NCBI RefSeq assembly: GCF_021730395.1
Contig: NC_069371.1
Coordinates: forward strand, 2,666,001-2,730,000
DNA: 64,000 nt
Source: Mercenaria mercenaria
Lineage: Eukaryota > Mollusca > Bivalvia > Venerida > Veneridae
Direction: 5' to 3'
The position numbers and the translations under genes are program-made. Below are positions 57,853-64,000 of this stretch, piece after piece. The notes under the pieces were generated by a model that had not been told where the DNA came from, ran no database searches, and saw nothing but the letters and a program-made list of their open reading frames with translations. Position 1 is the stretch's first letter. Each line of letters opens with the position of its first letter.

Positions 57853-58778
57853 TAGAAATGTGTCCATGGGACACAGATACCACCACTACATGACATTAAA
57901 ATGACAATTTTTTTCTAGGTCAGGGAACATAACTCCTACAATTCTGAATGAATCCGGACGCGAAACCCCAGGTGCACAACTGCACATGCTGACCAACATT
58001 CATCTAAACTTTGATGACACACAGGCCAAATACGTTTGGAGCTAAGCGCAACACAACATTAAAATGACAATTTCTAACAAAGTCAGGGGCCACAACTCCT
58101 ACAATACTGAATGTATCCGGATGCGAAACCCCAGGTGCACAACTGCACATGCTGTCCAACATTCCTGTAAACTTTGGTGACTCTAGGTCAAATAGTTCTG
58201 GAGCTATGTGTGAAACAACATTAAAATGAACAATTTTTATTAAGTCTGGGGCCATAACTCTCTTACATGACTGGAAGAATCCAGACACGAAACCCAGGTG
58301 CACAACTGCACATGCTGACCAATACCCCTGTAATCTTTGGTGACTCTAGGTCAAATACTTTCGGAGCTATGCGCGGCACAACATTAAAATGACAATTTCT
58401 AACTAAGTTAGGGGCCATAACTCCTACAATACTGAAAGTATCCGGATGCGAAACCCCAGGTGCACAATTGCACATGCTGACCAACATTGCTGTAAACTTT
58501 GGTGACTCTAGGTCAAATACTTTTGGAGCTACGTGCGAAAAAACATTAAAATGACCAATTTTTAACTGTCAGGAGCCATAACTCCTACATGACTGGATGA
58601 ATCCAGATGCGCAACCCCAGGTGCACAACAACACATGCTGACCAACATTCCTGTAAAGTTTCATGACTCTATATCAAATACTTTTGGAGCTAGGCACGAC
58701 ACAACATTCTCGGAAGGACGGACGGACGGACAAGGGCAAATCTGTATGCCACCACACCCCAAAAAGTTTGGGCATAAA
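57853..58778 (-). repeat. Tandem-cored repeat with five ~180-bp units
   Basis: Read on the minus strand: head tatgcccaaactttttgggg...catacag, a tccgtccgtccgtcc run, then five units containing 'gtagga(g)ttatggc(c/t)cc', 'gttggtcagcatgtgcag' and 'tgcacctggggtttcg', ending in gtgtcccatggacacattt, which forms a stem. Non-coding; the 99- and 74-codon minus frames are repeat artefacts. Confidence 0.82.
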
Positions 58779-59074
58779 AAGCAAATTGGTATTCCTCACA
58801 TCAACGTAATTTAATAAGAAGAATAACAGTTTTTTAAAGTACTTTTACTGTATCTATTTGTACAAGGCAGATTTTTGCAATCAGTGAAAGTATTTAGGAA
58901 CCAATTTACAATCAATCTCCTGGAACTATGAAACGTGTGAACCTATGTTTAGTGGAGCCTGTACTTTTTGACAATAGCACAAAATTTCATCACTGCAAAA
59001 TTTAATACAAATTTCTGTTTTTTTACTGAAAAGGTTTGTTTGACTTTGATCACAAGCATAAACAAAGTCCATAC
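58779..59074. other. Probable intron sequence
   Basis: Lies just downstream of the donor at 59,074 of the minus-strand exon. The open frame running into it is not expected to be coding. Confidence 0.4.
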
Positions 59075-59928
59075 CTTTGGCTTGGAAAGAAGATATATCC
59101 TGAATTTCTGTGTGATGCTTGTATTAATATATTCCATTAGACTGAATCCATCTCTGCTTATTTCAACGCCCTTAGAAGTTCCAAGGTACATAGACATATT
59201 TCCTTTGTAACCTTTCTTACTCTTTCCTTTAGGATAAAATTTTCCTAAAGCTTTCTCCAGTAATTCACATTCTCGCATACCAGAGGTCTACCGTGGTTCC
59301 CCGGATGAACCTCTGGCACATTTCGCCGATATTTATGGTTTGGTTACATTACAGGTAAAACGTTTCAGCCAATCAGCGTCGTTTCGCGACAAATCGTAGC
59401 GAACCAATCAAAATCGTCCGTGAAAAGCGTGACCGCGTCCTTACCATATTATCGAGGGAATACGATGTCCATTTACGGCGAATATTATTATTTCTTGATG
59501 TAAATCTCTGAACGTCGAATTACAGGAATAAATCTTTATTTATCGCAATCGTGGAATACAGCCTTTATCCATCGTAAGCAAGTATCTTAATTATAGTTGT
59601 TTACATATTTTTTGAAGTTTCAATTCGGAGTTCCAAATAATGGCGAACAATGATTGGCTGAAACCACTCCCGATAGTAATTACGAGTGCGCATGCTCACC
59701 AAGTAAACGATGGAAATAAATCAGAGGTTCGTCTCGGGATTTTGACGAACCTCTGATGGATGAGAATGGTAATTCATCATAACTGATGTCGCGTTCCACC
59801 ACACATTCAAACGTTCCCCCCGCCTGCCCCTTTCCTGACCTAATTTGAATGTATTTCGATGTTTTACATGAATAATGCATCCATCCAATCTGTAGTTTTA
59901 TTCTATCATTTCTTTTCTGGTCACACAT
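59075..59928 (-). CDS. Host exon split by a 501-bp MITE
   Basis: The exon starts after a good acceptor (ttcattcatttcag|ATG at 59,928) and ends at a consensus donor (CCAAAG|GTATGG at 59,075). Left part: MCDQKRNDRIKLQIGWMHYS, RSGKGQAGGTFECVVERDIS. Right part: LEKALGKFYPKGKSKKGYKG, MSMYLGTSKGVEIS. Without the MITE and one copy of the duplicated TGAATTAC the exon is 345 bp, 115 codons, phase 0. The pattern 'I.+GW.HY...K.IQ.R...GGT...F.P.GKSKKG' resembles an uncharacterised family abundant in molluscs and cnidarians. As it stands, the MITE gives a premature stop 28 codons in unless spliced out. A strong donor-like ttg|gtgagc lies in the MITE near 59,698. Confidence 0.68.
59268..59768. mobile_element. 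501-bp MITE in a coding exon, 8-bp duplication
   Basis: Ends cattctcgcataccagaggt and (inward from the right) cattctcatccatcagaggt match at 15 of 20 positions. gtaattca flanks both sides (59,260-59,267 and 59,769-59,776). Each end also forms its own hairpin from cagaggt...acctctg pairs. The 8-bp duplication points to a hAT-type transposase. The interior is non-coding. Confidence 0.8.
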
Positions 59929-59930
59929 CT

Positions 59931-60803
59931 GAAATGAATGAAAAATGCATATTCATTAGCCATAACTACAAAAGTCTTAGTAGTAATGTAAAATGATGGT
60001 GCGAAAACAGTATGACCGCGCCTGACCCAAAATCCCTATTCTATAAGTGCACTTTAACCTTACCCTAAACTTAAAATACTAACTTGGTACCCTTGATACC
60101 CTGAAAATCTTTAGTTAAACCGAATGAAAACCTTGGGTTTAACCAAAAAAAAAACATTTAGTCTTTGGTCTGGACTGACCAATGCTGGACAATTTAAAAC
60201 CCACAGGTTTTATCAAAGATACAAGCTGAAATAAAATTGACTTAAATATCTATACATCGTAGCGTATTTACTTCCTGATTGACAGTGCATATCAAGATAA
60301 AGATCAAATTTTCAGTGTAACTGGAGAACAAATACTACGCTATAGCAAATACAATTCTATTGTGTATTGAGAGCTTGTCCTACTTGTAAGACACATACTT
60401 GTCCTTTATGTACCTGTTGTGTCATAGGTAAATCAAGTGCATTTTCTAAAAATGACTATGTAGGAAACCACAAATTCAACCAATCAAAAGCCTGCCATTT
60501 TTCTGCCACGAAGGCAGCAAACTGTCATTTGCTTTTACTTTGACAAAACCTTTGACAAAACTTTGGCAGATTTCTAGCATTTGTTAAATCAAAGTGTTTT
60601 ATTAAAATTGAAAAACATTATTTTAATGTATTGTTTTATTAGTATATTTGTACAACAAAACACACAGCATTTCCTTTTTACTGGAGACTTTGTGGTGGGG
60701 TACTTCTCAAGTCTGAAAAGTAAACAAAATTTTTTGTTAATAAATTTAAAAAGTATTTAAATAGTATAAAAACAGATACGAATCAAATATTCAAAACAAC
60801 TTA
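59931..60803. other. Intron or spacer, nothing recognised
   Basis: AT-rich sequence between a donor at 60,804 and an acceptor at 59,929 on the minus strand. The two neighbouring exons are out of phase with each other, so a further exon would be needed here if they belong to one gene; I could not identify it. Confidence 0.4.
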
Positions 60804-60804
60804 C

Positions 60805-61156
60805 TGTATGGATTTTTTATTTCAGTTTGAAGAGCTTCTTCCGCCTCCGTCTCAAGTTTCCTTTTTTTGTTTTGGTGCATGTCTTTTAATTTGTTAATCT
60901 CAAATGTTTTATTTAAATATCTTCTTCTTCTTTCAAGCTTGAACAGTTTGAGAAGTTCGTTTAAAACCTCCAATCCATATTCACTCTCCTGTATATTTGA
61001 TTCAGTATTGTCTGTATTAATATTTTTTGCTATTTCTTTAATAACATTTTTATCTATAAATTTTCCAGATGGAATTTGTATCAAATACCTCAACAAAAGC
61101 TCGATTTCATCATTGACTTTCTGTTGTTTTCTTTTTGTTTCAAATTTTGAAGGCAT
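60805..61156 (-). CDS. First coding exon of an unrecognised host gene
   Basis: ATG at 61,156 opens 117 codons (MPSKFETKRKQQKVNDEIEL ... FIDKNVIKEIAKNIN ... LKLFKLERRRRYLN ... ALQTEIKNPY), ending at a strong donor (CATACA|GTAAGT, phase 1). The product is highly charged and helical, with a probable coiled coil and a basic KKRK stretch. Clean frame, ATG after an A-rich leader and consensus donor make it a credible real exon. Family unknown. It may be the upstream part of the gene whose split exon lies at 59 kb, but the phases require another exon between. Confidence 0.55.
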
Positions 61157-61312
61157 TTTGTAGTTTTAATGCGTACGATCTAAAGTCCGATTTTGAAATG
61201 TTTTCTGTTGGCAGAAGAGTATAAGATTAATACTAAAAGAAACTCAATAATGTATTGACTTGATAGGATATTGTGCAATGTTTGTTTACATTTTCAAATA
61301 GCAACTATCTTT

Positions 61313-61735
61313 TTATCTGAAGGCGATATTTACTACTCTATCCATAAAGTCGACATTTGAAACTAATATGTATATCTTGTTATACCTTGCACGCCACCGA
61401 ATCAGTAATAGATTAAAGTTATCGTAACCAAGGTTCTGTAAGAATAGTTTCTGGTCTGAACGTGACATGTCCAAACTTGCATAGAACGTTGGTACACGAT
61501 GTCTGTTTTCCGTTGCATTGATGTTTACGCCAACACCACCAGAAACAAACTTCACTGCATGCCACCCGGAGCAGTGAGCATTACAGGACATTGTGGAACA
61601 GAAAAGGATTTTCATCAGTAATTCTAAATTCTTCCCTGCATCATTCCATTCCTCAAAAAGGATTCTTGAAGGCTTTTCTCCGCGACTTGCGTTGAAAAGT
61701 GTGAGTCTTGAGATGACAAGAGATCATCTAAGCTA
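61313..61735 (-). CDS. Tyrosine-recombinase-like exon or relic
   Basis: The minus frame contains SLVISRLTLFNASRGEKPSR and LFEEWNDAGKN, matching my memory of the 'LTLFN.RRG.EP.RL....EW..A' block (holding the first catalytic arginine) of the animal tyrosine-recombinase-like family, also seen at 21.8 kb. The frame continues through SGWHAVKFVSGGVGVNINAT, ENRHRVPTFYASLDMSRSDQ and LLLIRWRA to a possible donor (GCAAG|GTATAA near 61,385). The second half is not recognised. No ATG at the start, so it is an internal exon, a fused relic, or two joined pieces. Confidence 0.42.
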
Positions 61736-61819
61736 AGAATATTTCTTTGTATCCGAAGCAAGTGTAATGGTGGTAACTTCCTCTTCCTTTGGTAAATTCT
61801 TCTATATATGTATGTTTTT

Positions 61820-62068
61820 ATACGAACGAAGGGACGTAATATGTTATGGTCCCGGTGTCCGTCTGTGTGTTAGCAATTTCATATCCGCTCTTAATTCTTT
61901 AATCCCTTGAAGGTTTTCAAAGAAACTTGACGCAAATGTTCACCACACCAAGACGACATGCAAAGCGCATGTTTGGATCTCTCATTTCAAATTCAAGGTC
62001 ACAGGAGTCAAAGGTCATATATGACTTTGCTTTGTATATATTGCTCTGCATTGCAGTGCTCTTGTTTT
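61820..62068 (+). repeat. Short tandem-cored repeat, single unit
   Basis: Head 'gaacgaagggacgtaatatg...ggtccc', then gtccgtctgtgtg, one ~150-bp unit (cccttgaaggttttcaaag, caccacaccaagacgac, caaggtcacaggagtcaaag) and the end cagtgctcttgttttt. A one-unit member of the class at 39.4 kb. Confidence 0.65.
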
Positions 62069-62109
62069 TAATTGGCAAAATGCCTTTTTGCTCTCTTACA
62101 ATATATTTT

Positions 62110-62412
62110 TAATTACTTCCTTTTTTGTTACTATAAATTGCCTATAAATAGCTTATTTTGAAATGTTTTTATTATTTGTAGTAGAGAAAAACTGAAACCA
62201 CTTTTCTGTGGTACAGCATGGATGGTACATCCAAGATACATTTTGACATAGCTTTACGTAGAAAGAATTTTTTTTGGACTTGGACAATTTTTATTTTCTT
62301 CTTTTGTTGTTCCTGTCCTTTGGGCTTCAACAGTCAAGTTCTTTAAATTTTGCTCCCATCCTGTGATGTAACCCATAGGGCGTAAATTCCCCCGCTTGGT
62401 GGCGCTCTTGTT
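62110..62412 (+). repeat. 'ttacttcc..ttgttactataaat' repeat, third unit
   Basis: Same phrases as 27,228-27,620 (actataaattgcctataaa, accacttttctgtggtacag, acatagctttacgtagaa), followed by a tail ending tggtggcgctcttgtttt. Confidence 0.6.
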
Positions 62413-62586
62413 TTAAATTTCGATAGCTCTTTATATGCAGCGTCTTTCATAGATTCTGAATACATCCCTTTGAAGCATTTTAATCTTTTATTAAAGGTAA
62501 TGTGTCTAGGTTTTGTTTCAGTCTAGTTTTCTCAGTCATGTCCTGATTTCCATACATCTTTTCAGTTGCTTCCCTTAAAGTTATTA

Positions 62587-63660
62587 TACCCCCACCAAAC
62601 ATGTTTGAGGGAGGTATATAGGAGTCAGTTTTGTCGCGTCCCGTCGCGTCCCGAAATCTATTATCTCAGTTATTACCAAATGGATTTGATTCAAACTTAA
62701 AATACATGTTCCACCTTATCACCCACATCATGTGACACAAGGTGCATAACTCCTGACACCAAGTTTTCATGAATTATGTCCCCTTTTACTTAGAATTTAA
62801 GGTTAATTTTGTTGTATTTTCACTATATTTCAGTTATTACTAAATGGATTTGATTCAAACTTAAAATAGATGTTCCACCTCATCACCCACATCATGTGAC
62901 ACAAGGTGCATAACTCTGACACCATTTTTTTATGAATTATGCCCCTTTTTACTTAGAATTTAAGGTTGATTTTGATGTATTTTCACTATATCTCAGTTTC
63001 TACTGAATGGATTTGATTCAAACTTAAAATAGATGTTCCACCTCATCACCAACATCATGTGCCCACATCATGTGACACAAGGTGCATAACTCTGACACCA
63101 AGTTTTCATGAATTATGTCCCCTTTTACTTAGAATTTAAGGTTAATTTTGTTGTATTTTCACTATATCTCAGTTATTACTAAAGGGATTTGATTCAAACT
63201 TAAAATAGTTTTTCCACCTCATCACCTAGATGATGTGACATAAGGTGCTTAACTCTGACATAATTTTTTTATGAATTATGTCCCCTTTTACTTTAAATTT
63301 AAGGTTGATTTTGATGTATTTTCACTATATCTCAATTATTACAAAATGGATTTGATTCAAACTTAAAATAGATGTTCCACCTCATCACCCACATCATGTG
63401 ACACAAGGTGCACAACTCTGACACCAATTTATCATGAATTATATCCCTTTTTTACTTAGAATTTAAGGTTAATTTTGATGTATTTTCACTATATCTCAGT
63501 TACTACTGAATGGATTTGATTCAGACTTAAAATAGATGTTCCACCTCATCACCCACATCATGTGACACAAGGTGCATAACTCTGACACTAATTTTTCTTG
63601 AATTGTGTCCCCTTTTACCTAGAATTTAAGGTCAATTTTGATGTATTTTCACTATATCTC
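62587..63660 (+). repeat. Tandem-cored repeat with six ~165-bp units
   Basis: Head ataccccccaccaaacatgt...gagggaggtata forms a stem, followed by 'gtcgcgtcccgtcgcgtccc'. Then about six units: attactaaatggatttgatt, gatgttccacctcatcacc, gtgacacaaggtgcataac, aatttaaggttaattttg. The array runs into a 'ggcttagagccaaagggaag' phrase. Non-coding. Confidence 0.85.
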
Positions 63661-64000
63661 ATTCTGATTGGCTTAGAGCCAAAGGGAAGTAACCTTTTTT
63701 TAACTTTTGTTCTGAGTTTCTTCCCCTTACATTCCAGGAATTAGTCTATTTTTAGAAATCCTATTTTTAGATTTTCCATATTTTAGGTATTTTTCTAACT
63801 TTTTTATTATAAGTCCTATGTAAAAAGTAAAAACATTTTTCTGTTGTAACATGGGTCGGTAAGACACTTTTTTGTATTCGCTTTTAGTGTATCTCTAATA
63901 TTAGAGATTTAATATATTTACTAGTATTACATTACTATTATTATACTAGTATTACTTATATGTGGAAGCCCAGGATGAAGTACTCCAAAGTATTTTTAAG
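63661..64000. other. Repeat tail, no gene recognised
   Basis: Contains a diverged relative of the 62.1-kb repeat ('aaagggaagtaacc', 'ctgttgtaacatgg', 'tttagtgtatctctaat') and then AT-rich sequence to the window edge. Confidence 0.4.

Noticed and set aside
58004-58487. Two minus-strand frames with repeated cysteine phrases
   Set aside because: They lie wholly in a ~180-bp tandem non-coding repeat and change with unit phase.
59928-60805. Direct splicing of the 61-kb exon to the split 59-kb exon
   Set aside because: The donor is phase 1, while the acceptor reads in phase 0; joining them gives an immediate stop, so at least one further exon would be needed.

Overview
The window looks like nuclear DNA of a marine bivalve, most likely a venerid clam such as Mercenaria. 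It is AT-rich and has almost no long open frames. It is packed with repeat types I associate with bivalve genomes: tRNA-headed SINEs with a long conserved body, 'tagctcacc...' and 'gcatgaaggcactttact' tandem-cored repeats, and TTAGGG-type telomere units. The species call is inference; no search was run.

Layout. 1-12 kb is gene-poor: short inverted-repeat transposons (two with clear target duplications), a 178-bp tandem array bounded by inverted repeats, and a 1.15-kb minisatellite of a 20-bp unit. 12-17 kb holds a decayed zinc-finger coding piece, tandem-cored repeats and a probable terminal exon of a small cysteine-containing protein. 17.5-21.3 kb is a three-level nest: a pogo-like element (TA duplication) holding a hAT-like element (8-bp duplication) holding a palindrome-rich element. 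An exon of a tyrosine-recombinase-like family follows at 21.8 kb, then Polinton fossil pieces at 22.7-24.6 kb and several MITEs and SINEs to 30 kb.

30.2-46.1 kb is a direct tandem duplication (units of about 7.7 and 8.2 kb). Each unit carries a Polinton-type polymerase fossil, short unrecognised reading frames and the same inserted repeats. The second unit alone carries a clean 1,021-bp insertion with a 6-bp target duplication, which exposes the exact ends of one tandem-cored repeat family. The first unit has many small indels, so uneven consensus quality must be considered.

The two most notable loci are next to each other. At 48.2-49.6 kb, minus strand, lies a Fanzor, a eukaryotic TnpB relative. 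All three RuvC acidic positions, the rearranged glutamate and the zinc finger are visible, but the gene is decayed. At 50.26-55.88 kb lies a 5.6-kb DNA transposon with 31-bp terminal inverted repeats and ATAT on both sides. It encodes a DDE-like protein of the type often labelled DUF7869 plus a protein with a long acidic repeat region and an OTU cysteine-protease domain. I do not recognise this combination as a described superfamily.

57-64 kb holds more tandem-cored repeats and exons of host genes on the minus strand. One exon is split by a 501-bp MITE flanked by an 8-bp duplication; removing the MITE and one duplication leaves 115 uninterrupted codons ending at a splice donor.
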